Notes under the pieces: generated by a model
Databases searched by the model: none
Seen by the model: only the letters and a program-made list of their open reading frames with translations
What the model was told of the DNA's origin: nothing
Position numbers and translations under genes: made by a program
Shown here: one piece after another, positions 9,761-20,321 of the stretch
Layout of the letters: each line of letters starts with the position of its first letter
How positions within the stretch are numbered: position 1 is the stretch's first letter
Source: Methylotenera oryzisoli
GTDB taxonomy: Bacteria > Pseudomonadota > Gammaproteobacteria > Burkholderiales > Methylophilaceae
Length of the DNA stretch: 64,000 nt
Direction of reading: 5' to 3'
Assembly (NCBI GenBank): GCA_945881735.1
Contig: CAMCVF010000002.1
Span: 62,001 to 126,000 of the forward strand

Positions 9761-10108
9761 TTAAACCGAAACGAGAGAAGCTTGATTAGCCTCTGACAGG
9801 TTAGTAAACATCGGAATTAAAGCGCTGATGCCAGTTGCCTCTAAGCTTTCAGCTACCGATTCATTATCCCCCACAAACAAAACCATGCGACCACCGTGTG
9901 CTTTAAGGTTTTTCGCATTCACCACCAGTAAGCGAATTCCTAATGAGGCGAGAAAAGTGACTTTAGAGATATCAACCACCATCCGACCACCCTGAAAGTT
10001 ACTTAATAAAGAAAATTTTATCCCAATAGCATCAGACTCTGGGCCATCAAGACGACCGTCAATTACTACATATCTTATTGAATCAGTATCATTGAAGTGG
10101 ATGGCCAT
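9761..10108 (-). CDS. STAS-domain anti-sigma factor antagonist
   Basis: This cytoplasmic switch protein of the SpoIIAA/RsbV type has 115 residues and a single STAS domain. The expected phosphoacceptor is Ser55 in TFLASLGIRLL, the conserved loop before the second helix. Unphosphorylated STAS proteins sequester the RsbW kinase; PP2C phosphatases remove the phosphate. The gene lies between a receiver-PP2C phosphatase gene upstream and the RsbW-type kinase gene downstream, giving a full partner-switching set. A plausible ribosome site (AGGAAA) is placed about 8 bases before the ATG. The 280-base gap to the phosphatase gene may contain its own promoter, but none was obvious. Confidence 0.88.
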   Translation of the reverse strand: MAIHFNDTDSIRYVVIDGRLDGPESDAIGIKFSLLSNFQGGRMVVDISKVTFLASLGIRLLVVNAKNLKAHGGRMVLFVGDNESVAESLEATGISALIPMFTNLSEANQASLVSV

Positions 10109-10389
10109 AATAGGTATTTCCTAGGGTGTGTTAGTTTAAAAAAGTGACTCAATAATACCCTAAGATTATGAATTTTTTATAAAAAAACAATTAAACCGAT
10201 CTAAAACTTTAATTTTTAAATTGGCCGACATAATGGCGTTCTGCTTTCATCTTTAATTAATAATATCGACGCTCAAAGCGCGTGTCTTTAAAGAGAGTGT
10301 TGCTGTAAGTGAATTGAAGGCCTCAAAAGCAAAAGTTAGATTTGGCGGCTTTGTCTCTATTTCTAGCAGCAATTAAAAAGGCGGCCGAA

Positions 10390-11547
10390 TTAGGCACGAT
10401 GAATATTAATTTGAAGCAGTGAAAAATCATCCTCAAATGGACCTTCTGTCGCTTGAAGTGCTTTCATCGTTTTAAGAATACTATCGACATGTGTTGTTTT
10501 AATATCAGTCATTTTTTTCATAATGTCAGTATATTCAATCAGTGTCACCATCTCTCCACCTGTCTTTTCTATCTCATAGACCCCGTCACTGTAAACCGTG
10601 AGTTGATTGTATTTCTTCAGCGGTAAGATTGCTTCTTTAAAGCTTGAGTCTTCCATAAATCCAATGGCCATATTGCCCGTCATCAATTCCAACAGTTCTG
10701 TTTTGTCTGCGCTGTCCCCCGTCCTGATAAAAGCAGGCGGATGTGCAGCACTGGCATAAGTGAGCGTATGGTCAGCGCGGTTATAAACGCCATACCACAT
10801 GGTAAAGAACTTATTATTATGATCTTCCATTAAAAAGGCGTTGTTAATCGCCGCCAAGACAGAGGCTGGCTGTTTAAAATCTGCTGCTTTTAACGACTGG
10901 GACCTCAGAGCATTAATCGCGGAAACCGACATCAAAGCTGACCCAACACCGTGCCCACAAACATCGAGCAAGTAAATCGCAAGGTGATCCGGATCAACCC
11001 AATGGTAACCAAAAGCATCCCCACCTAAAGCCGTCGAAGGGATATGCTTCCATCTCGTGACAATCTCCCCGTCAAGTTCGGCAGGAAGCGCACTAAGTAT
11101 ATAGTCAGCGGCTTCATTAATTTCAGTCGTTAACATTTGTTGGCTCAGTACTAGAGCCTTCTTTTGCCGGTGCATTGTGATATGCGTGTAAATTCTAGCA
11201 AGTGCAATCGGCGGGCTTACTGGCTTGGTAATATAGTCAACTGCTCCAAGCTTTAGGCCTTTTTCTTCATCTTCAGCTTGTGACATTGCTGTTAAGAAAA
11301 TAATGGGAATCTCTCGCGTTTTGTCATCCGCCTTTAATCTTCGGCAGACTTCATGCCCATCCATCTCCGGCATCATAATATCAAGCAGAATTAAATCGGG
11401 AGGATTGTCAGAAAAGGCAATCTTTAAAGCTTTCTCTCCTGAGGTTGCTGCCCTAACCTTATAATCATCCTGCAATAAACCAGTCATCAGGGTTAAATTG
11501 GCGGGGGTATCGTCTACAACTAAAATTGATGGTTTAGATTCCAACAT
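10390..11547 (-). CDS. response regulator receiver-SpoIIE/PP2C serine phosphatase
   Basis: The N-terminal receiver domain spans residues 6-125, with phosphoacceptor Asp56 in LILLDIMMPEMDG and the conserved Lys in ITKPVSP. After a linker helix comes a PP2C/SpoIIE phosphatase domain from about residue 165 with the metal-binding segments GGDAFGYHW, DVCGHGVGSALMS, YSDGVYE and EDDFSLL. By family logic the histidine kinase gene directly upstream (10 bases) phosphorylates the receiver, which then controls dephosphorylation of a STAS protein. This is the RsbU/RsbP or HsbR role in partner switching. Length is 385 residues. Confidence 0.92.
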   Translation of the reverse strand: MLESKPSILVVDDTPANLTLMTGLLQDDYKVRAATSGEKALKIAFSDNPPDLILLDIMMPEMDGHEVCRRLKADDKTREIPIIFLTAMSQAEDEEKGLKLGAVDYITKPVSPPIALARIYTHITMHRQKKALVLSQQMLTTEINEAADYILSALPAELDGEIVTRWKHIPSTALGGDAFGYHWVDPDHLAIYLLDVCGHGVGSALMSVSAINALRSQSLKAADFKQPASVLAAINNAFLMEDHNNKFFTMWYGVYNRADHTLTYASAAHPPAFIRTGDSADKTELLELMTGNMAIGFMEDSSFKEAILPLKKYNQLTVYSDGVYEIEKTGGEMVTLIEYTDIMKKMTDIKTTHVDSILKTMKALQATEGPFEDDFSLLQINIHRA

Positions 11548-11556
11548 TGTCTCAAC

Positions 11557-14500
11557 CTAACTTGTTGCCAATGCAAGTGCTTTTTCAAAATCAAAATCAA
11601 GCAATGCTTCGGTCATATTGTTAAAAATTACTTCACTAAAATGGGCTTTAAAAGCCGACTCATGTAGCTCTAAATAGATGTTCGCATCAGTATCATCATC
11701 TTTAAGAAGCTCGATAAACTTATCAAACACTTTTTTATCAATAGGCTTCTTAACCCTATTACTCGGAGATGTTGAAGTTTCACTGGAGCCAACTGGCAAT
11801 GCACTAGATATTGCTTCAACCATACTGATTTGAGCAACAGCAAAAGTTTCAAACTCCTGCATAAGCTGATCTCGATCATTATTCAGCTTCACCAACTTCT
11901 CTATGCTATCTGCCATCGCTTGCAAGGCACTAGCCCCAATATTACCATTCACGCCTTTAAAAGTATGCGCAATCCGCTCAGCCACTTCCTGATCATTCAT
12001 TGCTAAAGCATTTCTGAGATCCGACACGGCAGTATGTCCAGTCTCAACATATTTCTTTAGCATGTTGAGATAAAGGGGCATCTTACCCATGACGCGCTTT
12101 AGTCCCAACTTCGTGTCCAGCCCTACGATTGAGTCTAATCCAGTAGTCTGATTAATAGCCTCAACCTCTTTTATTTGCTTCGCTTCTTTGACTAGAGGGG
12201 ATGTCTTAGGCTTAATCCATTTAAGCAATGCATTAAATAAGTCATCGGGATCAATCGGCTTCGCTACGTGGTCATTCATACCAGCTTCAGCACATTTTTC
12301 TTTATCCTGATCCATTGCATTAGCAGTCATCGCCAAAATAGGAAGATCTTTAAATTGATCAAGCTTTCTAATCTCTTTAGTCGCTGTTAAGCCATCCATC
12401 ACTGGCATTTGCATATCCATTAAAACAATGTCATAAAGATGCTGACTCACCATCTCAACAGCTTCTTGTCCGTTGTTAGCAATCTCAACCACAAAGCCTT
12501 CGCTTTCTAATAAGCCAAGAGCTACCTCTTGATTAAGCTCATTATCTTCCACGACCAAAATTTTAGCTCCTAAAATGGCTGATAACTTCTGTCCTAACTC
12601 AGGCGCCTCTTGGTTGCTCCTATCATCGTCATGTGCCTCCCCTAAAATCCTTACAACAGAATCAAATAAAATAGACGCATTGACTGGCTTAATCAATATT
12701 TCATCTAATCCAGCCGCTTCAGCCTCACGAATCACATCTTCACGGCCATAAGAAGTAACCATAACCATGTGTGGCTTATTATCAAGGTTGAGTTTATTGA
12801 TGGCTGATGCTGCCTCAAACCCATTCATGCCTGGCATCTGATAATCTAAAAATACAATTTCAAATGGTGCGCTAGTAAAAGCTGCTTTTTTCACTTCCTC
12901 CACTGCTTCTGCGCCACCTGAAACTTGCTCAACCACAAAAGTCATACCTCTCAACAGATCGTCAAGTACATTACGAGCAATTTCGTTGTCATCAACCACT
13001 AGGACTTTTTTACCCCGAAGCTCATCACTTGGAAGCAGTTTTCTTATCGCCCCCTTGGCTTTTCCTAAGTGCGCAGTGAACCAGAACGTACTACCCTTGC
13101 CCGGCTCACTATCCACCCCCACCTCACCGCTCATGAGATTGGCTAATTGTTTAGCAATCGCCAAACCAAGACCTGTTCCGCCATATTTACGACTGGTTGA
13201 AGTATCCGCTTGTTGGAACGATTGGAACAGGCGCCCTCTTTGTTCTTCAGTTAAACCAATCCCAGTATCTCTCACTCCAAAATGCACAAAATAGTCCTGC
13301 TCATTTTCTTCAAGAACTTTAGCTGTAATAACAATCTCACCCTTTTCAGTAAATTTCACTGCATTATTCGCATAGTTAATTAACACTTGACCAAGTCTCA
13401 ATGAGTCGCCATTCAAGACGGAGGGAAGCTTGCCATCGATATCAAACACAAGTTCCAAACCCTTATGTGCGGCTTTTTCAGCGACTAGGTTAGCGACCGT
13501 ATCAAACACTTTAGACACTTCAAAGTCACTATGTTCGATCGTTAATTTACCCGCTTCAATCTTAGAAAAATCTAAGATATCGTTAATAATGCCCAGAAGA
13601 TGCTGGCCTGAACCACTAATTTTTTTAATGTAATCCCGTTGCCGTGGATTTAGGTCTGTTTTTAAAGCCAAATGAGACATCCCAATGATGGCATTCATCG
13701 GCGTACGAATTTCATGACTCATATTAGATAAGAAATCTGACTTCATGCGCGTCGCATCTTCAGCCTTATCCATGGCTTCCTGTATCTCAGTAACGTCAAA
13801 GAACCAGCCTAAATAGCCCTCTTGACCATTAAATTTAACAGGGATATGAGAAGCAATAACCTGCACAGGTTCCCCCGTAATCTTACGTAAAGCGAAGCGA
13901 CGATTGAGTATACTTTTCCCATTTGAAAGGCCCTCTAAAATAATTTTAAGGTCTTCAGGGTCCGTGTAGATTCTCTTCATATCAATCGAATCAATATCTT
14001 CTAGTGCGAAACCAAACATAGAGGCGTAGGACTGGTTAGCAAATAAATAGCTATTTTCATGCGGGTGCTTAATACGCATGGCTGCGGGACTAGACTCTAA
14101 AATATACCTAAAACTTTGCTCACTCTCACGGATGCGATCTTCAATTAATTTACGATCGGTTATATCTCTAATCGAAACACAAACACAGGAACCTCGCCCA
14201 CTAAGACTTGGCAGCACTGAAATTGATGTTTCAATTGGAAACTCTGTCTCATCCTTTTTTATCCCTTTTGGATCAATCAATGATTCAACCTTAAGAAGGC
14301 TATATCCAGAAGATTTCAAGTGTATTGGCAATAAATCGTCTGCGTGCTTCCCAATAAGGGCTCCTTTTTCATAACCAAACGCTTCCTCAAGCATAGTATT
14401 ACTCAAGATAATAATTCCTGAATCATCTAATACCATCATCCCATCAGGCGCAGATTCAACAATACCGCGGTACCAAGCCTCGGTTGTTTTCATTTCAACT

Positions 14501-15897
14501 TGTTGCGCTTCAAGTTCAACAGCCTGCTCTTCCATTTGGGCCGCTTGAATTTCCATACGCTCTGCTTGTTTCTGCGTCTCTTCTAATAATTTCTGAGTTT
14601 TAAGATTTCTCTCAAGCATCTCAATACTAATGGCTAGTAAAGGAAATAAATCTTCCAAAAGGGTCTTTTGTCTCATTGTAAAAGCATCAAAACTTGCAAG
14701 TTCAACAACACCTAAAACACGCCCATCCAACATCACTGGCAAGACCGCAATGTTTCTTGGCATTGCCTCACCCAGTCCCGAACTAATTTTTATATATTCA
14801 TCTGGTGCATTACTAATGGTAATAGGGGCCTTTTCCATCGCACACTGACCAACTAAACCCTCCCCTATCTCAAAATACTGTTTAAATTCTTTACGCTCAT
14901 TGCAGCCATAACTGCCTAACAGTCTAAGTTGATTTTTAGTGTCTAGGATATACACAACTCCGCGACCTAGATTAACTAATGGAGCAATGCTTGACAGTAG
15001 TATTTTAGAAAGATCAACAAAAGTCGTTGCGCGTTGGAGCTCATTCGAAATTTCACCCAGATGCGATTTCACCCAGCTTTGATCATCCATTTTTTGAGCA
15101 CTTTTTTGAAGCACTCCAATAGAAACTGCCAGCTCTCCTATTTCGTTAGGATAATCGGTGTGCGGGACATTCATATCAAGTTGACCTGAAGCAATATCTT
15201 TAACTGCTGCCTGAAGTCGGTTAGATGGTCTTCTAATAGAAATACCAATAAATAAGACACAAAGCAAACTTATTAATATGCCGAAAATAACAAAACCAAC
15301 GGTAATCAATAAACTTTGCTTATATAACTCAAGCGCACCTAAGGAATTCATCTCGGCAACACGCTCATTTTGGGTTGCAATTGCAATTAAAGCATTATCA
15401 GCTGCCTGGAAATTTTCAATAAATGCTCTATTCGTTAAAATATTAATGACATCCAAATTATTGGATTTTCCACTATTAATGACACCAATGACGCGATCTA
15501 TATCTTGATTATATTGGGTAAAATGAACATCGAATTCTGAAAATTTCTTTAAATCATTATCATCAAGAATGTATTTTTTTGACAAATCTACATGTTCAAC
15601 AATTGTGCCTCTAAACTTGGCGATACTGAGCTTTAACTTATCTCTATCTTCCTGGCTTTGCACTAAGGCCATCTGCCTAATAGCGCGAGCTATATATATC
15701 AAATTAATATTGGCTTGTTTAATATTAGTAATAGCGAGCAATCGTTCACCATTTTTCTTTGCTGCCTCATTAAGTCTATGTTGAGAATAAACACCCTGAA
15801 TACCTGTTAAAAATAAGAGCAATATCACTGCGCCAAAACCTAGATTAAGCTTTGTATTTAATCTAAGTTTCTCTAACATCTTTAATATGTTATTCAT
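11557..15897 (-). CDS. large hybrid sensor histidine kinase (4HB sensor, HAMP, GAF, 2 PAS, HisKA, HATPase, 2 REC, Hpt)
   Basis: This is a 1446-residue membrane kinase. Domains in order: transmembrane helix (about 15-35), periplasmic four-helix-bundle sensor, second helix (about 195-220), HAMP, GAF (about 290-440), coiled coil rich in Gln/Glu, two PAS domains (about 470-590 and 600-715), HisKA with His728 in [14 protein letters not shown], HATPase with DTGIGL and GTGLGLAI, receivers with Asp1018 ([11 protein letters not shown]) and Asp1161 ([11 protein letters not shown]), and Hpt with His1311 ([10 protein letters not shown]). I place the start at ATG 15897 because GGAG sits seven bases before it; an upstream TTG at 15903 is less likely. 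All phosphotransfer residues are present, so a full relay to the neighbouring receiver-PP2C protein is plausible. Confidence 0.93.
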   Translation of the reverse strand: MNNILKMLEKLRLNTKLNLGFGAVILLLFLTGIQGVYSQHRLNEAAKKNGERLLAITNIKQANINLIYIARAIRQMALVQSQEDRDKLKLSIAKFRGTIVEHVDLSKKYILDDNDLKKFSEFDVHFTQYNQDIDRVIGVINSGKSNNLDVINILTNRAFIENFQAADNALIAIATQNERVAEMNSLGALELYKQSLLITVGFVIFGILISLLCVLFIGISIRRPSNRLQAAVKDIASGQLDMNVPHTDYPNEIGELAVSIGVLQKSAQKMDDQSWVKSHLGEISNELQRATTFVDLSKILLSSIAPLVNLGRGVVYILDTKNQLRLLGSYGCNERKEFKQYFEIGEGLVGQCAMEKAPITISNAPDEYIKISSGLGEAMPRNIAVLPVMLDGRVLGVVELASFDAFTMRQKTLLEDLFPLLAISIEMLERNLKTQKLLEETQKQAERMEIQAAQMEEQAVELEAQQVEMKTTEAWYRGIVESAPDGMMVLDDSGIIILSNTMLEEAFGYEKGALIGKHADDLLPIHLKSSGYSLLKVESLIDPKGIKKDETEFPIETSISVLPSLSGRGSCVCVSIRDITDRKLIEDRIRESEQSFRYILESSPAAMRIKHPHENSYLFANQSYASMFGFALEDIDSIDMKRIYTDPEDLKIILEGLSNGKSILNRRFALRKITGEPVQVIASHIPVKFNGQEGYLGWFFDVTEIQEAMDKAEDATRMKSDFLSNMSHEIRTPMNAIIGMSHLALKTDLNPRQRDYIKKISGSGQHLLGIINDILDFSKIEAGKLTIEHSDFEVSKVFDTVANLVAEKAAHKGLELVFDIDGKLPSVLNGDSLRLGQVLINYANNAVKFTEKGEIVITAKVLEENEQDYFVHFGVRDTGIGLTEEQRGRLFQSFQQADTSTSRKYGGTGLGLAIAKQLANLMSGEVGVDSEPGKGSTFWFTAHLGKAKGAIRKLLPSDELRGKKVLVVDDNEIARNVLDDLLRGMTFVVEQVSGGAEAVEEVKKAAFTSAPFEIVFLDYQMPGMNGFEAASAINKLNLDNKPHMVMVTSYGREDVIREAEAAGLDEILIKPVNASILFDSVVRILGEAHDDDRSNQEAPELGQKLSAILGAKILVVEDNELNQEVALGLLESEGFVVEIANNGQEAVEMVSQHLYDIVLMDMQMPVMDGLTATKEIRKLDQFKDLPILAMTANAMDQDKEKCAEAGMNDHVAKPIDPDDLFNALLKWIKPKTSPLVKEAKQIKEVEAINQTTGLDSIVGLDTKLGLKRVMGKMPLYLNMLKKYVETGHTAVSDLRNALAMNDQEVAERIAHTFKGVNGNIGASALQAMADSIEKLVKLNNDRDQLMQEFETFAVAQISMVEAISSALPVGSSETSTSPSNRVKKPIDKKVFDKFIELLKDDDTDANIYLELHESAFKAHFSEVIFNNMTEALLDFDFEKALALATS

Positions 15898-15927
15898 ACG
15901 CAATCTCCAATAAAATTCGGTTATTTA

Positions 15928-17355
15928 TTAATGCTTAGGGTCTATTAATTGCCTATTTATGTATACATTGTGAGCTACATCTATCTGATGAAAAAGTATA
16001 CTAGTTGAAGGACTCAGCATCTCTGACTGTCCTAGAAATAATAGACTATCAGCCTCTAAATGGCCATGAAACTTACGCACAAGTTGATCTTGTGCAGACC
16101 CTTTCAGGTAAATCAGTAAGTTACGGCAACTAATTAAATCATAAGACTGATCAAGTGCATAATTAAAAAGGTCTTTATTATGAAATTTGCAGGTCGATTT
16201 AATCTCATCATTAATTAAGAATGCCCCGTTTACTTTCTGAAAATAATCATCAACAATACTTGGATCCACCTCTTTAAATGCTTTTGCATCATAAATACCC
16301 GCTATCGATTGCTCTATTGCTACGGGATTTAGATCAACTCCAACAATACTAACTTCGAATGCTAGGGATAATTCCGATTTAAGCTCATTAGCGATGATTG
16401 CAAAGGTATAGGCTTCTTCGCCAGAGGCGCAACCAGCCACCAAAATTCTTAGTGTGTCCAAGTTTTTTTTTGCAAGAATTTTCTGACGAAGTTGTGCCCT
16501 AATGAGTGCGAAGGAGCTGGCATCGCGAAAAAATGATGAGAATGAGACAAGAAATAACTGCTGTATTCTAAAAATTTCTTCAATGTGCTTAGCCAAGTGA
16601 TTTAAATAATCTTCATAGGTTTCAATACCAAGAACGGACATCCTTGTATCAAGCCTACGCTTTAAAGTCTCTTCTTTGTAGCCACTAAAATCGATTTTAG
16701 TTACCTCTTTAATTAGCTGGATTAAGCTGCCAAGCGGTTGAACGGTATTATCTTTAAGGGGGGAAGAATAAGTTGGAATAGAGCGATTTTGCGTGGGAAG
16801 AATGTTATTAATCGCTGTAGATATCTCTTCAACACCTAAGATTAAATCAACAACACCTGCTTCTATAGCAGATGTTGGCATACCATTAAATATGGCCGAG
16901 TTTGGATGTTGGGCAATAGTAATACCGCCTTTTGATTTAATGGATCTGCATCCATTCGTCCCGTCTGATCCAGTCCCAGAAAGAATGACTCCAATCCCTT
17001 TCTTTTGATAAGCGGTTGCAATTGATTCAAACAATAAATTGACAGAAGGAGTTGAAAGATTGTGCGCCAATGGTTCAGATAGGACAATCTGTCCTGATTG
17101 GACAGTACCATCTACTCCTGCAGGAATTAAATATACATGATCTGGCCGTAATTCCTCATTACCAGCAACTAAAATCACAGGAATTTTGGCATAACGATTT
17201 AGTAGTTTTTCCATAAGATCGCTATGTCCGTCGTGGGCCATGTGTTGCGCAATCACATATAAAACATGTCCATTCGGATTAAATCTCGGCAGTAATGCGA
17301 ACAGAGCTTCCAATCCACCTGCCGATGCACCAATACCTACAATATATTGTGACAC
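15928..17355 (-). CDS. CheB methylesterase-CheR methyltransferase fusion
   Basis: The first 190 residues are a CheB catalytic domain without a receiver: Ser11 (GASAGGLEAL), His38 (AQHMAHDGHSD) and Asp131 (SGTGSDGTNG) form the expected triad. From about residue 210 follows CheR: the N-terminal helical domain with KEETLKRRLDTRM, then the SAM-binding domain with VAGCASGEEAYTFAI and ISCRNLLIYL. No chemoreceptor or CheA gene is nearby. CheB/CheR fusions beside hybrid kinases are a known pattern whose modification targets are largely unknown. A natural candidate here is the adjacent kinase with its receptor-like sensor. The start codon is GTG. Confidence 0.9.
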   Translation of the reverse strand: MSQYIVGIGASAGGLEALFALLPRFNPNGHVLYVIAQHMAHDGHSDLMEKLLNRYAKIPVILVAGNEELRPDHVYLIPAGVDGTVQSGQIVLSEPLAHNLSTPSVNLLFESIATAYQKKGIGVILSGTGSDGTNGCRSIKSKGGITIAQHPNSAIFNGMPTSAIEAGVVDLILGVEEISTAINNILPTQNRSIPTYSSPLKDNTVQPLGSLIQLIKEVTKIDFSGYKEETLKRRLDTRMSVLGIETYEDYLNHLAKHIEEIFRIQQLFLVSFSSFFRDASSFALIRAQLRQKILAKKNLDTLRILVAGCASGEEAYTFAIIANELKSELSLAFEVSIVGVDLNPVAIEQSIAGIYDAKAFKEVDPSIVDDYFQKVNGAFLINDEIKSTCKFHNKDLFNYALDQSYDLISCRNLLIYLKGSAQDQLVRKFHGHLEADSLLFLGQSEMLSPSTSILFHQIDVAHNVYINRQLIDPKH

Positions 17356-17515
17356 TTAAACCCGCAATAACCGTTTATTGAGAGGCTTGTGCGGTGGACT
17401 ATAAAAGTACTTTGGGTAAACAAGAAATGCTTTCTTAATTGTTAAAGATATGACAGTAGAAAAATGAACTGCCATATCAACTCTCTTAGCAGCCTATCAA
17501 TCAAACATAAATAGG

Positions 17516-17854
17516 CTAACTAATGGCTGCAATTGCATCCTGAACGTTCGAATGAACGCCAAATAAAGCACCAAACCCGCTAATCATCATTACCTCATTC
17601 ACAGCAGCATTCACAGCACAAAGCGTTAAGGACCCTCCTAGAGATTTTGCTTTTTTAGCCGCCATTAACATCACGCGAAGTCCCTCAGAGCTGATGTAAT
17701 TAAGGTCCTTACAATCTAAAACAATTCGAGAAAAAGTTGACATCTCAGGCTCGTTAGTTTTGTCAATGAATGTTTTGGAAGTAATGCCATCGAGACGACC
17801 AATCAAACTAATTACCAACACATTATTTATCGATTCACTGCTAATTTCTAACAT
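17516..17854 (-). CDS. STAS-domain anti-sigma factor antagonist
   Basis: This 112-residue single STAS domain carries Ser55 and Ser56 in NYISSEGLRVML, the usual phosphorylation site. It is the first gene of the leftward signalling cluster, 160 bases ahead of the CheB-CheR gene, and is divergent from the ABC transporter operon that starts at 18030. It is distinct in sequence from the STAS proteins at 9761 and 28974. Being paired head to head with a transporter whose ATPase carries an RsbW-like tail makes that tail a candidate partner, which is inference. Confidence 0.88.
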   Translation of the reverse strand: MLEISSESINNVLVISLIGRLDGITSKTFIDKTNEPEMSTFSRIVLDCKDLNYISSEGLRVMLMAAKKAKSLGGSLTLCAVNAAVNEVMMISGFGALFGVHSNVQDAIAAIS

Positions 17855-17900
17855 CTTTAAAATTCCTATTTTGATTAATTTTGCTTCTCATCATGTTAAT

Positions 17901-17917
17901 ATACATTAAAAATGTAT
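17901..17917. promoter_or_regulatory. inverted repeat in the divergent STAS / ABC transporter promoter region
   Basis: A perfect 7-3-7 inverted repeat (ATACATT, AAA, AATGTAT) lies in the 175-base gap between the divergent genes at 17854 and 18030. Its position fits an operator controlling both units, but A/T-rich palindromes also occur by chance. Confidence 0.35.
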
Positions 17918-18029
17918 CAAAGAAAATATACTTAAACCTAGTTACTAAAACCTAATTTCCAAATTTATGGCTTTATCGAATAAAATATTTTGTATTTAGA
18001 TAAAGAACTTAGCATGGCTAATTTTAAAA

Positions 18030-20321
18030 ATGATTAAATCTCTCCTTATTGCCCTGGCGCTAATTCTTCCTATCCAATCTGAAGCAGCATTACCCCCAGA
18101 TAATCAATCGCCATCGGCCAGCAAACTATCCTCAGTCGACGATCTAAAGGATAAGAGAATCGGTGTTTTAATGGGTTCTGCGCATGAAACTTATGCAACA
18201 AAAACCTACCCACAAGCCACCATATTGCAATATAAGGCACCTGCAGATGTCATCCTCGCAGTGAAGACGGCTAAGGTTGATGCAGCTCTTTACGATGCTG
18301 AACCATTACGGGAGATCCTTAAACAAGATAGTACATTGGGAGTGCTTGGAGATACTCTATTTTCTTTTGATGTTGGGGTTGGGTTTAATAAAAAAAATAG
18401 TGCACTTAAAGACAGATTTAATACGTTTTTAGCAAAAACAAAATCAGATGGTACATATAAAGACATGGTCGATCGTTGGATGATTAGAGGCGAGACCAAC
18501 ATGCCTACAATAAAATCAGATGATGTGAATGGTGAGCTTGTAGTTGGTATTAGTGATTCAGGCCTCCCATTTGCTATCGTAAAAGATAATCAATTAGTTG
18601 GTTTTGATATCGAACTCGTTAAACGATTCGCATCATATGAAGGTAAAGAAATTAAATTTTCTAACATGGACTTTAGTAGTTTAATTTCGGCCGTTTCCAG
18701 CGGCAAGGCAGACATGATTGCCAGTTCAATTTATGTCACTGAAGAAAGAAAAAAACAAATAGATTTTTCTAATGCTTATTACGAAATGGGAACTAACGCA
18801 TTTGTTTTAAAAGACAAAATTAATGTGAATAAAAACATCGAAGTCCCAAAAGTCAACAAAGGCAACTCTTCAAAATTATTGACTTCAGTCGATGACGTTA
18901 AAGATAAAAGCATTGGTGTAATTCTAGGATCTGTTCAAGACGCCTATGCTTATAAAAATTACCCTAACGCAAAAATTATGCAGTACAAATCACCATCAGA
19001 TCTTATATTGGCAGTCAAAACAGGAAAAGTAGAGGTTGGTTTTTTTGTAAGTGAATTACTTGATAGCAAAATTCGTGATGATAATAGCCTTGCTTTTCTA
19101 GGCGAATCAGTAAAAGTTTCTCCTGTTGCTTATGGCTTTAATAAAAACAATAGTCAGTTAAGAGAAAAATTTAATACGTTTTTCAAAGAGCTAAAAGAGA
19201 GTGGCGTTTACGACGACATGCTAAATCGGTGGATTAAAACGGGTAGTACCATAATGCCTGAGATTGATACGCCAAATATTAATGGCGAGCTAATAGTGGG
19301 CCACTTGAGTGATGCAGGCTTACCTTTCGTGGCAGTCAAGGATAATGAACTTATTGGACTTAACATTGAACTCACTAAAAGGTTCGCAGCTTCTCAGGGC
19401 AAGTCTGTACGGTTCAATGATATGGATTTTGGGAGCATGATTCCAGGACTAGCTGCAGGAAAAATGGATTTCGCAGGCATGAGCATCGTGATTACCGAGG
19501 AGCGAAAAACAAAAATAGATTTCGCAGACCCCTTCTACGAATTAGGCATGCGATTTTTTGCCCTTAAAAAGAATTTTGCTGTCTACAGTGATGATAAACA
19601 ACAGGTGCCTACTTCGCAAGGATTCTGGACGGGAATCGTCGACAGTTTTCAAAGTAATATTATTCAAGAAAAACGTTATCTACTTTTGTGGGATGGCTTC
19701 AAAACTACGGTTATCATCTCAATCCTAGCAACAATCTTTGGGACAATATTAGGAGGTGTGATTTGCTTCTTACGAATGTCGAAAAATAGTTTACTTAATG
19801 TCCCTGCAAAAGTATTTATCAGTATATTGCGCGGTACGCCGGTGCTCGTAATTTTAATGATTATTTTCTACGTAGTCTTTGGTTCGGTTAACATCAACCC
19901 TGTCCTAGTCGCTACCATTGCTTTTGGATTGAATTTCGCCGCTTATGCCGCGGAAATATTTAGAAGCGGCATTGAAGGGATAGACAAAGGTCAAATGGAA
20001 GCTGGGATTGCAATGGGCTTCAATAAATTTAAAACTTTTACGTATATCATCCTGCCTCAAACCGTCAGAAGAATTCTTCCCATCTATAAGGGCGAATTTA
20101 TTTCACTTGTTAAAATGACATCGATCGTCGGATATATTGCGGTGCAGGATCTTACTAAGGCCAGCGACATCATCAGAAGCCGTACATTTGATGCATTCTT
20201 CCCACTAATCATGATTGCGATTTTGTATTTCTTGATTTCATGGGTGCTCATGTTATTGATGGACTATCTTGAGAAAATTACCGACCCAAAATACAAGCGT
20301 CCATTGAGATCTAAATCATGA
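18030..20321 (+). CDS. amino-acid-type ABC transporter: permuted tandem binding domains fused to permease
   Basis: This 763-residue protein has a signal peptide (about 1-19), four binding-protein lobes and a permease. The lobe order is lobe 2 (36-152, starting [14 protein letters not shown], ending [10 protein letters not shown]), lobe 1 (167-262, [14 protein letters not shown] to [10 protein letters not shown]), lobe 2 (286-403) and lobe 1 (418-513). HisJ/GlnH-type proteins run lobe 1 then lobe 2, so the series begins and ends out of register. The permease domain (about 550-763) has the His/Glu-type EAA loop around [18 protein letters not shown]. GlnP of lactococci also fuses tandem binding domains to a permease, but in normal lobe order. 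The stop overlaps the ATPase start by four bases. Confidence 0.88.
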   Translation: MIKSLLIALALILPIQSEAALPPDNQSPSASKLSSVDDLKDKRIGVLMGSAHETYATKTYPQATILQYKAPADVILAVKTAKVDAALYDAEPLREILKQDSTLGVLGDTLFSFDVGVGFNKKNSALKDRFNTFLAKTKSDGTYKDMVDRWMIRGETNMPTIKSDDVNGELVVGISDSGLPFAIVKDNQLVGFDIELVKRFASYEGKEIKFSNMDFSSLISAVSSGKADMIASSIYVTEERKKQIDFSNAYYEMGTNAFVLKDKINVNKNIEVPKVNKGNSSKLLTSVDDVKDKSIGVILGSVQDAYAYKNYPNAKIMQYKSPSDLILAVKTGKVEVGFFVSELLDSKIRDDNSLAFLGESVKVSPVAYGFNKNNSQLREKFNTFFKELKESGVYDDMLNRWIKTGSTIMPEIDTPNINGELIVGHLSDAGLPFVAVKDNELIGLNIELTKRFAASQGKSVRFNDMDFGSMIPGLAAGKMDFAGMSIVITEERKTKIDFADPFYELGMRFFALKKNFAVYSDDKQQVPTSQGFWTGIVDSFQSNIIQEKRYLLLWDGFKTTVIISILATIFGTILGGVICFLRMSKNSLLNVPAKVFISILRGTPVLVILMIIFYVVFGSVNINPVLVATIAFGLNFAAYAAEIFRSGIEGIDKGQMEAGIAMGFNKFKTFTYIILPQTVRRILPIYKGEFISLVKMTSIVGYIAVQDLTKASDIIRSRTFDAFFPLIMIAILYFLISWVLMLLMDYLEKITDPKYKRPLRSKS

